Positions 1 through 7,488 of a DNA stretch of 59,048 nt are shown piece after piece; the stretch's first letter is position 1, and each line of letters opens with the position of its first letter. The position numbers and the translations under genes were made by a program. Below the pieces are notes generated by a model. The model saw only the letters and a list, made by a program, of their open reading frames with translations. It did no database searches and was not told the DNA's origin. Source of the DNA: Enterenecus faecium (GTDB lineage: Bacteria; Bacillota; Clostridia; Oscillospirales; Oscillospiraceae); the NCBI GenBank assembly GCA_018713215.1, contig DVFO01000107.1, positions 1-59,048 on the forward strand. The letters are read 5' to 3'.

Positions 1-572
1 CAGTTGGTGTCCACGATAGCCACGATGGGGATGTTCAGCTTGCGGGCCTCGTTGATGGCGTTGCGCTCCTTGCGGGGGTCAACCACGAACAGAGCACCGG
101 GGAGCTTCTTCATCTCCACGACGCCGCCCAGGTACTTCTCCAGCTTCTCGATCTCGCCCAGCAGCTTCATGACTTCCTTCTTGGGGAGCATGTCGAAGGT
201 GCCGTCCTCCTGCATCTTCTTGAGCTGGTTCAGACGGTCCACGCGGGTGCGCATGGTCTTGAAGTTGGTCATCATGCCGCCCAGCCAACGGGCGTTGACG
301 TAGTACATACCGCAGCGGGAAGCCTCTTCCTTGATGGCCTCCTGAGCCTGCTTCTTGGTGCCCACGAAGAGCAGGGACTGGCCGTTGGCGGCGATGTCAC
401 GCACGAAGGAGTAAGCCTCCTCCAGCTTCTTCACGGTCTTCTGCAGGTCAATGATATAGATACCATTGCGCTCGGTGTAGATGTAGGTGGCCATCTTGGG
501 GTTCCACCGACGGGTCTGGTGGCCGAAGTGCACGCCGGCCTCCAGCAGCTGCTTCATAGATACGACTGCCAT
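1..572 (-). CDS. rpsB: 30S ribosomal protein S2 (partial, 3' end outside window)
   Basis: S2 sits on the back of the 30S subunit near S1 and is needed for translation initiation. Reading the minus strand from ATG at 572 gives MAVVSMKQLLEAGVHFGHQT, the classic S2 start, followed by WNPKMATYIY, the FVGTKKQAQ stretch and NARWLGGMMTNFKT, all S2 hallmarks. About 190 codons are present and the gene runs off the left edge, so the C-terminal quarter is missing only because of the window. The start is fixed by an AGGAGG ribosome site at about 582-589. In this group tsf normally follows S2, and pyrH and frr lie on the other side, as here, although here rpsB is divergent from pyrH-frr. Identification is secure. 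Confidence 0.97.
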   Translation of the reverse strand, partial: MAVVSMKQLLEAGVHFGHQTRRWNPKMATYIYTERNGIYIIDLQKTVKKLEEAYSFVRDIAANGQSLLFVGTKKQAQEAIKEEASRCGMYYVNARWLGGMMTNFKTMRTRVDRLNQLKKMQEDGTFDMLPKKEVMKLLGEIEKLEKYLGGVVEMKKLPGALFVVDPRKERNAINEARKLNIPIVAIVDTN

Positions 573-650
573 TGTTTAGTTCCTCCTAAAATTTAGTTAC
601 TACCTCCGGGAGCCTCATCTCTTGCGCCAACCTTCCAAAGGAAAGCACAT

Positions 651-675
651 GACGAAAAATCCGCCCCCGTGCGGA
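651..675 (-). promoter_or_regulatory. Short hairpin plus U-run in the rpsB leader
   Basis: In the rpsB leader (minus strand) TCCGC and GCGGA can pair around a six-base loop and are followed directly by TTTTTC. This could be a weak attenuator or a ribosomal-protein leader element. The stem has only five pairs, so it may be fortuitous. No match to a named S2 leader is claimed. Confidence 0.3.
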
Positions 676-685
676 ATGCCCTGAA

Positions 686-714
686 ATTCTATCATAGAAT
701 CCCGGGATATGCAA
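686..714 (-). promoter_or_regulatory. rpsB promoter
   Basis: On the minus strand TTGCAT (709-714) and TAGAAT (686-691) are separated by exactly 17 bases, a good vegetative promoter. It lies between the end of the PRC-barrel gene and rpsB and implies a 5' leader of about 105 bases for rpsB. Confidence 0.7.
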
Positions 715-742
715 GTGGTTTTTTCTTCTTTTTGCGATAAAT

Positions 743-1024
743 TTATGGATGCCGGGACTTGGTATCCGGTTTTGCCTCCTGACGGCGCTGCCGACCGTCC
801 ACCAAAATGAGGTCCTCGCCGAATCGGGTGATGGAGGACCAGGGGAACACGGTGTCCGGTTCCCGACCCAGAAGGCCAAACCACCGGGGCTTTCCTGAGA
901 TGATGACGCTTTCAATGGTCCCGTTTTGGGCATCGATCTCCACATCCCCGATGTATCCGTACCGCGTCCCGTCGGCAATATCAATGACTTCCTTATATTG
1001 TAGGTCAGAAATGTTGCAGATCAT
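743..1024 (-). CDS. YlmC/YmxH family PRC-barrel protein
   Basis: This 93-residue protein has the layout of the small YlmC/YmxH PRC-barrel family, which is annotated as sporulation-related in Firmicutes but has no firm biochemical role. The PRC-barrel pattern is visible as an N-terminal DLQYKEVIDIADGTRYGYIG segment, a DVEIDA strand, a central VIISGKPRWFGLLG turn and a later W-SITRFGEDLILVD strand. A good GGAGGG ribosome site precedes the ATG at 1024. It is divergent from pyrH and upstream of rpsB on the same strand. The last 15 residues are basic and probably disordered. Family call fairly sure; function unknown. Confidence 0.8.
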   Translation of the reverse strand: MICNISDLQYKEVIDIADGTRYGYIGDVEIDAQNGTIESVIISGKPRWFGLLGREPDTVFPWSSITRFGEDLILVDGRQRRQEAKPDTKSRHP

Positions 1025-1179
1025 AGTATTCCCTCCTATCTTCTATATGTATCCCCCGGGGTTTTGCGGTATGCAGGGGAGAGACCAGGAGATTTGGGAA
1101 AAAATTAATTTTCCCACTAGGCAAGAAGGAGATTCTGTATTAAAATAGGGCTGATAACAAAATTCGGAGGTATCACCCC

Positions 1180-1896
1180 ATGAATGAATGGAAGTATAAA
1201 CGAGTCCTGCTGAAGGTCAGTGGTGAGGCTCTGGCCGGGGATGCTGGCCGTGGGCTGGATTTTGATGTCATTGACAGTGTGTGCGATGCCATCGCCCGGT
1301 GCAACAAGGCTGGCATTGAGATCGGCGTCGTGGTGGGCGGCGGCAACTTCTGGCGCGGCCTGAAGGACGGCAAGGGCATGCGGGAGCGCACCCGTGCCGA
1401 CCACATGGGTATGCTGGCCACCACCATTAATTGTCTGGCCCTGGCGGATATCCTGGAGCAGAAGGGCGTGGACGTGCGGGTGCAGACCGCCATTGAGATG
1501 CGGGCCATGGCCGAGCCCTACATCCGCTCCCGTGCCATCCGGCACCTGGAGAAGGGCCGCGTGGTGATTTTCGGCTGCGGCACCGGCAACCCCTTCTTCT
1601 CCACCGATACCGCCGCTGTGCTGCGGGCCGCTGAAATTGACGCCGACGTCATCCTGCTGGCCAAGAACGTGGACGGCGTGTACTCTGCCGACCCCAATCT
1701 GGACCCCAATGCGGTGAAGTACGACACCATTACCTATGATGATATTCTGGCCCAGCACCTGCAGGTGATGGACTCCACAGCCACCTCTCTGTCCATGGAC
1801 AACAAGATCCCCGTGGTCCTGTTTGCCCTGAAGGACCCGGAGAACATTCTCCGCGTGGCCCGTGGTGAGAAGATTGGTACCATTGTAAAGGATTAA
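1180..1896 (+). CDS. pyrH: UMP kinase
   Basis: UMP kinase phosphorylates UMP to UDP with ATP in the cytoplasm, the second step towards pyrimidine nucleotides. The 238-residue length is typical. The amino-acid-kinase fold is visible: YKRVLLKVSGEALAG near the start, VVGGGNFWRG for phosphate binding at about 45-55, the DHMGMLAT segment, the GTGNPFFSTDTAA loop at about 135-147 and LLAKNVDGVYSADP at about 158-172. A CGGAGGT site lies nine bases before the ATG. The leader at 1095-1114 holds an AT-rich inverted repeat with arms GGGAAAA and TTTTCCC. frr follows after 12 bases, so the two are cotranscribed. Confidence 0.98.
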   Translation: MNEWKYKRVLLKVSGEALAGDAGRGLDFDVIDSVCDAIARCNKAGIEIGVVVGGGNFWRGLKDGKGMRERTRADHMGMLATTINCLALADILEQKGVDVRVQTAIEMRAMAEPYIRSRAIRHLEKGRVVIFGCGTGNPFFSTDTAAVLRAAEIDADVILLAKNVDGVYSADPNLDPNAVKYDTITYDDILAQHLQVMDSTATSLSMDNKIPVVLFALKDPENILRVARGEKIGTIVKD

Positions 1897-1908
1897 GGAG
1901 GAAGAACC

Positions 1909-2463
1909 ATGACGGAACTGTGCAAGCCCTTTGACGGAAAGATGGTCAAGACCATTGAGGTGGTCAAGAGCGATTTCGCCGGTGTCCGCGCTGGCCGTGC
2001 CAACGCGGGTGTTCTGGACCGCATCCAGGTGGAATACTATGGTACTCCCACCCCCATTCAGCAGGTGGCCAGCATTTCCACCCCGGACCCCCGCACCCTG
2101 GCCATTCAGCCCTGGGACGGCTCCCTGCTTAAGGAGATTGAGCGGGCCATTCTGTGCTCCGATCTGGGCATCAACCCCCAGAACGACGGCCGTGTCATCC
2201 GCCTGTCCTTCCCCCAGCTCACCGAGGAGCGCCGTATGGAGCTGACCAAGCAAGTACGCAAGTATGGCGAGAGCGGTAAGGTTGCCATCCGCAACATCCG
2301 CCGGGATGCCATGGAGCACTTCAAGGATTTGAAGAAGAAGTCTGAGATCACCGAGGACCAGTACAAGGACTACGAGGATGAGATTCAGACCATCACCGAC
2401 AAGCGGTGCAAGGAGATCGACGCTCTCACCGCGGAGAAGGAAAAGGAGCTCATGGCGGTGTAA
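1909..2463 (+). CDS. frr: Ribosome recycling factor
   Basis: RRF splits post-termination ribosomes together with EF-G. The 184-residue product matches the family length and carries the typical RAGRANAGVLDRIQVEYYG motif at about 28-46, the domain II segment with PWDGSLLKEIERAI, and the C-terminal helical VRKYGESGKVAIRNIRRDA stretch. An AAGGAGG site lies close before the ATG. It forms a two-gene unit with pyrH and is followed by a strong terminator. Confidence 0.98.
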   Translation: MTELCKPFDGKMVKTIEVVKSDFAGVRAGRANAGVLDRIQVEYYGTPTPIQQVASISTPDPRTLAIQPWDGSLLKEIERAILCSDLGINPQNDGRVIRLSFPQLTEERRMELTKQVRKYGESGKVAIRNIRRDAMEHFKDLKKKSEITEDQYKDYEDEIQTITDKRCKEIDALTAEKEKELMAV

Positions 2464-2489
2464 TCCACACCGTTGTACCATACAATACC

Positions 2490-2530
2490 AGCGGGGCGAA
2501 GGTACGCCCCGCTTGTGTTGTATTTTTGGG
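2490..2530 (+). terminator. Terminator after frr
   Basis: AGCGGGGCG (2490-2498) pairs perfectly with CGCCCCGCT (2505-2513) around a six-base loop, followed by a T-rich tail ending in TATTTTT. It separates pyrH-frr from the lipid genes. Confidence 0.85.
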
Positions 2531-2571
2531 ATGGAATGTCCATACTTTGAAATAGATTAGGATGCGTGAAT

Positions 2572-3315
2572 ATGGCGTTATTTAATCGTAAAACCCAGGC
2601 GCCCCAGGTAGATATGAGCCGTTTGCCCCGGCATATTGCCATCATCATGGATGGCAATGGCCGGTGGGCCAAAAAGCGGGGCCTGCCCCGCAAGGCGGGA
2701 CACGCCGCCGGGGCGGAGACCTTCCGCACCATTGCCACCTATGCCAAGGAGCTGGGGCTGGAGTACCTGACGGTGTATGCCTTTTCCACGGAGAACTGGA
2801 AGCGGCCGGAGGATGAGGTGTCTTCCATCATGGGCCTGTTGGAGCGGTATCTCAAAGAGGCCATTGAGACCATGGCCAAGGACAAGGTGAAAATGGCCTT
2901 TTTTGGCGACCTGTCTCCTCTGAGCCCGAAACTCCAGGAGCTGTGTCATCAGACCGAGGAGATTTCCAAGGGCTATGACGGCTGCCAGGTGAACATCTGC
3001 TTCAACTACGGCGGCCGGGCGGAGATCATCCGGGCGGCGACGGAGTTTGCCCGTCGGTGCCAGCAGGGGCAGGCGAATCCCGAGGACCTCACCGAGGAGG
3101 CTCTGGGTGATCTGCTCTACTCGGCCGGCGCACCCGATCCAGACCTGGTGATTCGTCCCAGCGGCGAAGTGCGCATTTCCAACTTCCTGCTGTGGCAGTC
3201 CGCCTACTCCGAGTTTTACTTTACCGACGTGCTGTGGCCCGACTTCACCAAAGAGGAGTTGCTGCGGGCAATTGCCGATTTTCAGAATCGCTCCCGGCGA
3301 TTTGGAGGGGTGTAA
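2572..3315 (+). CDS. uppS: Isoprenyl (undecaprenyl) diphosphate synthase
   Basis: This cis-prenyltransferase extends farnesyl diphosphate with isopentenyl units to make the undecaprenyl carrier for cell-wall synthesis. The product of about 247 residues shows the diagnostic IAIIMDGNGRWAKKRG motif at about 22-37, with the catalytic Asp, then the GHAAGAE loop, YAFSTENWKRP at about 72-82 and the late RPSGEVRISNFLLWQSAYSE segment that binds diphosphate. ATG at 2572 is preferred; an in-frame GTG lies two codons earlier. It opens the uppS-cdsA-dxr-rseP-ispG-polC run, with cdsA four bases after its stop. Confidence 0.97.
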   Translation: MALFNRKTQAPQVDMSRLPRHIAIIMDGNGRWAKKRGLPRKAGHAAGAETFRTIATYAKELGLEYLTVYAFSTENWKRPEDEVSSIMGLLERYLKEAIETMAKDKVKMAFFGDLSPLSPKLQELCHQTEEISKGYDGCQVNICFNYGGRAEIIRAATEFARRCQQGQANPEDLTEEALGDLLYSAGAPDPDLVIRPSGEVRISNFLLWQSAYSEFYFTDVLWPDFTKEELLRAIADFQNRSRRFGGV

Positions 3316-3318
3316 GGG

Positions 3319-4143
3319 ATGCTGGTACGAATTGCGGTTGCAGTGGTGTTTGTCCCTCTGCTGTTGCTGGCTATGCTGCCCAGCTCGCCTCTGATTTGGT
3401 CCATTGTGGTGGCAGCCATTGCCGCCGCTGCCTCCTTTGAGCTGCTGCGGGCGGCCGGGGAGGATAAAGTTTCCCCCTGGATGACCTGTGTTGCGGTGCT
3501 CTCTGCCGCTCTGATCCCCCTGGGTTGCTGGATGGGGAAGGGAACCACCACAGTAAGCGTGTGTACCTTTGTGGTGATGGCCGTGTCCTTTTGGTGCGCC
3601 ATTCGGGCCTATGACGAGGGAACGGCACCCATTGGCTTTTACCATGTGATGCTCACCCTGTTCTCCGGTGTCCTCATTCCTCTGGGCCTGTCCGCTCTGG
3701 TCTTGCTGAAACTGATGGACCATGGAGAGTATTGGGTGCTCTTTGCGGTGCTTATGGCCTTTGTCACCGATGCAGGGGCCTACTTTGTGGGCGTGTTCTT
3801 TGGTAAACACCGGGGCATCACCAAGGTCAGCCCCAACAAGAGTCTGGAGGGCTACATCGGCGGCTTCGCCTTTGGTGTGCTCTATGCGCTGGCCTATGGC
3901 GGTGTCATTCAGGCCATCAGCCACAATCCGGTCAACTTCCTGCCCTTGGTGCTCTCGGGACTGGTGGGTGCTCTGGCCACCGAGCTGGGCGACCTGTCCT
4001 TCTCCTTCATCAAGCGGGAATTCGGGGTCAAGGACTATGGACACCTGCTCCCTGGACATGGGGGAATGCTGGACCGGTTTGACAGTATGATTTTCTGTGC
4101 CCCTGTGGTGCTCTTCATCCTCCAGGCCATCCCCGTGCTGTGA
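3319..4143 (+). CDS. cdsA: Phosphatidate cytidylyltransferase (CDP-diglyceride synthase)
   Basis: CdsA makes CDP-diacylglycerol from phosphatidate and CTP at the membrane. The 274-residue protein is almost wholly hydrophobic, with about eight membrane segments, and ends with the family signature at about 170-260: KVSPNKSLEGYIGG, then ELGDLSFSFIKREFGVKDYG and LPGHGGMLDRFDS, which includes the acidic metal-binding residues. It starts just after uppS, consistent with translational coupling, and dxr follows after a 37-base gap. Confidence 0.96.
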   Translation: MLVRIAVAVVFVPLLLLAMLPSSPLIWSIVVAAIAAAASFELLRAAGEDKVSPWMTCVAVLSAALIPLGCWMGKGTTTVSVCTFVVMAVSFWCAIRAYDEGTAPIGFYHVMLTLFSGVLIPLGLSALVLLKLMDHGEYWVLFAVLMAFVTDAGAYFVGVFFGKHRGITKVSPNKSLEGYIGGFAFGVLYALAYGGVIQAISHNPVNFLPLVLSGLVGALATELGDLSFSFIKREFGVKDYGHLLPGHGGMLDRFDSMIFCAPVVLFILQAIPVL

Positions 4144-4180
4144 CCATGGCCTGGACCAGATATAGAAATCGAGGGATAAC

Positions 4181-5329
4181 ATGAAACGAACCTTATCCAT
4201 TTTAGGCTCCACCGGCTCCATCGGTCGGCAGACCCTGGACGTGGCCCAGGCCTGCGGCCACCAGGTGGCGGCCCTGACGGTAAACCGCAGCGTAGAGCTG
4301 GCCGAGCAGCAGGCCCGGCAGTTCCAGCCTCAGCTGGTGGTGGCGGTGGACGAATCCGCTGCCCGGGATTTGAAACAGCGCCTGGCTGACACTTCCATCC
4401 GCGTGGTGGGAGGCCGGGAGGGCCTGATGGAGGCCGCCACGCTGCCCCAGGCGGACACCGTGGTCACCGCCGTGGTGGGGATCGCCGGACTGGAGCCCAC
4501 TCTGGCGGCCATTGACCAGGGCAAACGCATTGCCCTGGCCAATAAGGAGACCTTGGTGTGCGCCGGGGACCTGGTGATGCGCCGGGCAGAGGAGAAGGGG
4601 ACGGAGATCGTCCCTGTGGACTCGGAGCACTCCGCCATCTTCCAGTGCCTCCAAGGCTGCAAGGACCGGGGCGAGGTGAAACGCCTCATCATCACCGCCT
4701 CCGGCGGCCCCTTCTTTGGCAAAACGAAGGAGGAGCTGGAGCATGTGACCCGGGCCCAGGCGCTGCGCCACCCCAACTGGGCCATGGGTGCTAAGATCAC
4801 CATCGACTCCGCCACGTTGATGAACAAGGGCCTGGAGTTTATCGAGGCCATGCGGCTCTACCACATGCCACCCCAGCAGATTCAGGTGGTGGTGCACCGG
4901 GAGAGCATCATCCACTCTCTGGTGGAGTTCAACGACGGTGCTATTCTGGCCCAGCTGGGCACAGCAGACATGCGGGTGCCCATCCAGTACGCTTTGACCT
5001 GGCCGGAGCGCACCCCCGGCCCGGCCACCCCGCTGGACCTGCTCACCTGTCCGCCCCTGACCTTCGCCAAGCCCGACCCGGACACCTTCCGGTGCCTGGG
5101 ATTGGCTCTGGAGTGCGCCCAGAAGGGCGGCACCTCTACGGCCATTCTCAACGGGGCCAACGAGGTGGCGGTGGAGCTGTTCCTGGAGGAGAAGATCTCC
5201 TTCCTGGACATTGCCCGGCTGGTAGAGGGCGCTTTGGAGCGGGTGGCGTCCAAACCCACCGACACCCTGGAGGACGTGCTGGAGGCAGACCGGGAGGCCC
5301 GGCAGGCAGTCCGTGACTTGTTAATCTGA
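4181..5329 (+). CDS. dxr: 1-deoxy-D-xylulose 5-phosphate reductoisomerase
   Basis: Dxr converts DXP to methylerythritol phosphate with NADPH, the committed step of the MEP isoprenoid route. The 382-residue product has the NADPH-binding ILGSTGSIGRQTLDV at residues 6-20, NKETLVCAG at about 122-130, the metal-binding VDSEHSAIFQCL at about 146-157, the ASGGPFFGKT loop and DSATLMNKGLEFIEA at about 208-222. All key acidic residues are present. Its neighbours are rseP, and then ispG of the same pathway. Confidence 0.98.
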   Translation: MKRTLSILGSTGSIGRQTLDVAQACGHQVAALTVNRSVELAEQQARQFQPQLVVAVDESAARDLKQRLADTSIRVVGGREGLMEAATLPQADTVVTAVVGIAGLEPTLAAIDQGKRIALANKETLVCAGDLVMRRAEEKGTEIVPVDSEHSAIFQCLQGCKDRGEVKRLIITASGGPFFGKTKEELEHVTRAQALRHPNWAMGAKITIDSATLMNKGLEFIEAMRLYHMPPQQIQVVVHRESIIHSLVEFNDGAILAQLGTADMRVPIQYALTWPERTPGPATPLDLLTCPPLTFAKPDPDTFRCLGLALECAQKGGTSTAILNGANEVAVELFLEEKISFLDIARLVEGALERVASKPTDTLEDVLEADREARQAVRDLLI

Positions 5330-5340
5330 GGTGAACATCT

Positions 5341-6411
5341 TTGGAGCGAATCTTCTTTATTCTCTTGGCAATTCTCATCTTCGGCGTGATGATTGCCATT
5401 CACGAGTTCGGGCACTTCATCACCGCCAAGCTGTTGGGAATCCGAGTGAATGAATTTGCCATCGGTATGGGTCCGGCGCTGTGGAGCCGTACCCGTGGCG
5501 AGACCCAGTACTCCCTGCGGGCCTTCCCCATCGGCGGCTACTGCGCCATGGAAGGGGAGGACGAGGACACCGGGGACGAGCGGGCGTTCAGTATTCAGCC
5601 CGCCTGGAAAAAGATTATTGTCCTGTGCGCGGGCTCGTTCATGAACTTCCTCATGGGCCTGGTCATCGTCCTGGTGCTGTATATGGGCGTGACCCAAGTG
5701 CGGGTGCCTGTCATCACCCAGCTGGCCGACGGCTTCCAGCTGCAAGGGGAGTCGGGGCTCATGGTGGGGGATGAAATCCTCTCCGTGGACGGCCATGGCA
5801 TCTGGGTCTACGAGGATGTGCTCACCTTCCTCTCCCGCAACGACGGCAATGGCATCGACCTGACGGTGCGGCGAGACGGGGAAAAGGTGGTACTCAAGGA
5901 CCTGCCCATGGAGCGCTTTGAATACCAGTATAACGGTCAAGACGCCTATGGGTTTGGCCTGATCTTTGAGCAGGTAGACGATCTGTCCATCTGGGGCAGG
6001 GTGAAACTGGCCACCGCCCAGACTTTTGACTTTGTGCGCACCGTCTGGATGAGCCTGGGCGACCTGGTCACCGGCCGCGTAGGCGTGGACCAGATGTCCG
6101 GCGTCATCGGCGTGGTGGACGTGGTGTCTGAGGTGGGCACCCAGTCCGACTCCATTTTGGTGGGCGTCCAGAATGTGTTCTATATCATGGCCCTCATTGC
6201 GGTCAACCTGGCCGTGATGAACATGCTGCCCATTCCCGCTCTGGACGGCGGGCGAGTGCTGTTTGTCCTGCTCAACGCCATCTCGTATCTCTTTTTCCGG
6301 CGGCACATTCCCCAACGGCTGGAGGGATATATCCACGCCGTGGCTCTGGTGCTGCTGCTGGTGGTGATGCTTCTCATCGCCTTCCAGGATGTGTGGAAAA
6401 TTGTGGTGTAA
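5341..6411 (+). CDS. rseP: RIP metalloprotease RseP/RasP (site-2 protease)
   Basis: This intramembrane zinc protease cleaves transmembrane anti-sigma factors and leftover signal peptides. The 356-residue protein has the zinc motif HEFGH in its first membrane helix, a central PDZ domain at about 120-200 containing GLMVGDEILSVDG, and the second metal site NMLPIPALDGGRV near residue 295 in a late helix. The start codon is TTG at 5341, preceded by a GAGGTGAAC ribosome site that overlaps the dxr stop region. Catalytic residues are intact. Confidence 0.96.
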   Translation: MERIFFILLAILIFGVMIAIHEFGHFITAKLLGIRVNEFAIGMGPALWSRTRGETQYSLRAFPIGGYCAMEGEDEDTGDERAFSIQPAWKKIIVLCAGSFMNFLMGLVIVLVLYMGVTQVRVPVITQLADGFQLQGESGLMVGDEILSVDGHGIWVYEDVLTFLSRNDGNGIDLTVRRDGEKVVLKDLPMERFEYQYNGQDAYGFGLIFEQVDDLSIWGRVKLATAQTFDFVRTVWMSLGDLVTGRVGVDQMSGVIGVVDVVSEVGTQSDSILVGVQNVFYIMALIAVNLAVMNMLPIPALDGGRVLFVLLNAISYLFFRRHIPQRLEGYIHAVALVLLLVVMLLIAFQDVWKIVV

Positions 6412-6435
6412 ATACTGTAAAGGAAGTGACCTTGC

Positions 6436-7473
6436 ATGACTCGACAAATTCATGTGGGGAACGTCGCCATCGGAGGCGGCGCCCCCGTCTCCATTCAATC
6501 CATGACCAACACCCCCACCCATGACGTGGAGGCCACCCTGGCCCAGATTCGGGCCCTGGCGGCAGCTGGCTGTGAGATCGTCCGGGTGGCCGTCCCCGAT
6601 GAGCGGGCGGCCCAGGCGGTGGCCGCTTTGAAGGCAGGTAGCCCGCTGCCCCTGGTGGCGGACATCCACTTCGACTATCGGCTGGCCCTCACCGCTGTGG
6701 AGGGTGGCATTGATAAAATCCGCATCAACCCCGGCAACATTGGCGGGGAAGACCGGGTGGAAGCGGTGGCCAAGGCCTGCAAGGAGCGGGGCATTCCCAT
6801 CCGCATCGGTGTCAACGGCGGCTCTCTGGAGAAGCCCCTGTTGGAGAAGTACGGCGGCCCCACCCCGGAGGCCCTGGTGGAGAGTGCCCTGGGCCATGTG
6901 GCCCTGCTGGAGAAGTACGGCTTTGAGGACATCTGCATCTCCATGAAGTCCTCCTCCGTGCCAACCACCATGCGGGCCTATCAGCTCATGGCTCAGAAGT
7001 ATGACTTCCCTCTGCACTTGGGTGTCACCGAGGCGGGCACTGCCGACATTGGCTCCATCAAGTCCGCTGCTGGCATCGGTGGCCTGCTTGGCCTGGGCAT
7101 CGGCGACACCTTCCGGGTCACCCTCACCGCCGACCCGGTGGAGGAGATCGTGCTGGCCAAGAAGATTCTCAAGGCGGTGGGCCTGCGCAAGGACGGCCCG
7201 GAGCTCATCTCCTGTCCCACCTGTGGCCGGACCCAGATCGACCTCATCCCCATGGCCCACAAGGTGGAGGAGCTTTTGAAGGGCGTGGACAAGCCCATCA
7301 CCGTGGCCGTGATGGGGTGTGTGGTCAACGGACCTGGAGAGGCTCGCCACGCCGACGTGGGCATCGCCGGAGGCAAGGGGGAGGGCGTGCTCTTCCTCCA
7401 TGGGGAGATTGTGGACAAGGTCCCGGAGGACCAGCTCATTCCCCGTCTCATGGCACTCATTGATACCCTGTGA
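6436..7473 (+). CDS. ispG: 4-hydroxy-3-methylbut-2-enyl diphosphate synthase (flavodoxin/ferredoxin)
   Basis: IspG is the [4Fe-4S] enzyme that reduces MEcPP to HMBPP in the MEP pathway. The 345-residue product is the short bacterial form. It shows SIQSMTNTPTHDVEAT near the N-terminus, DIHFDYRLAL at about 75-84, and the cluster-binding cysteines in SCPTCGRTQ at about 256-264 and MGCVVNGPGEARHAD at about 293-307, with the catalytic Glu in GPGE. Its position between rseP and polC is the usual clostridial order. Confidence 0.98.
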   Translation: MTRQIHVGNVAIGGGAPVSIQSMTNTPTHDVEATLAQIRALAAAGCEIVRVAVPDERAAQAVAALKAGSPLPLVADIHFDYRLALTAVEGGIDKIRINPGNIGGEDRVEAVAKACKERGIPIRIGVNGGSLEKPLLEKYGGPTPEALVESALGHVALLEKYGFEDICISMKSSSVPTTMRAYQLMAQKYDFPLHLGVTEAGTADIGSIKSAAGIGGLLGLGIGDTFRVTLTADPVEEIVLAKKILKAVGLRKDGPELISCPTCGRTQIDLIPMAHKVEELLKGVDKPITVAVMGCVVNGPGEARHADVGIAGGKGEGVLFLHGEIVDKVPEDQLIPRLMALIDTL

Positions 7474-7488
7474 CAAGGAGTACATTTC

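Noticed and set aside
4882..7485. Very long open frame on the minus strand opposite dxr, rseP and ispG
   Set aside because: It mirrors three well-identified genes, is rich in His/Gly/Gln as expected for antisense of GC-rich codons, and has no ribosome site or family likeness.
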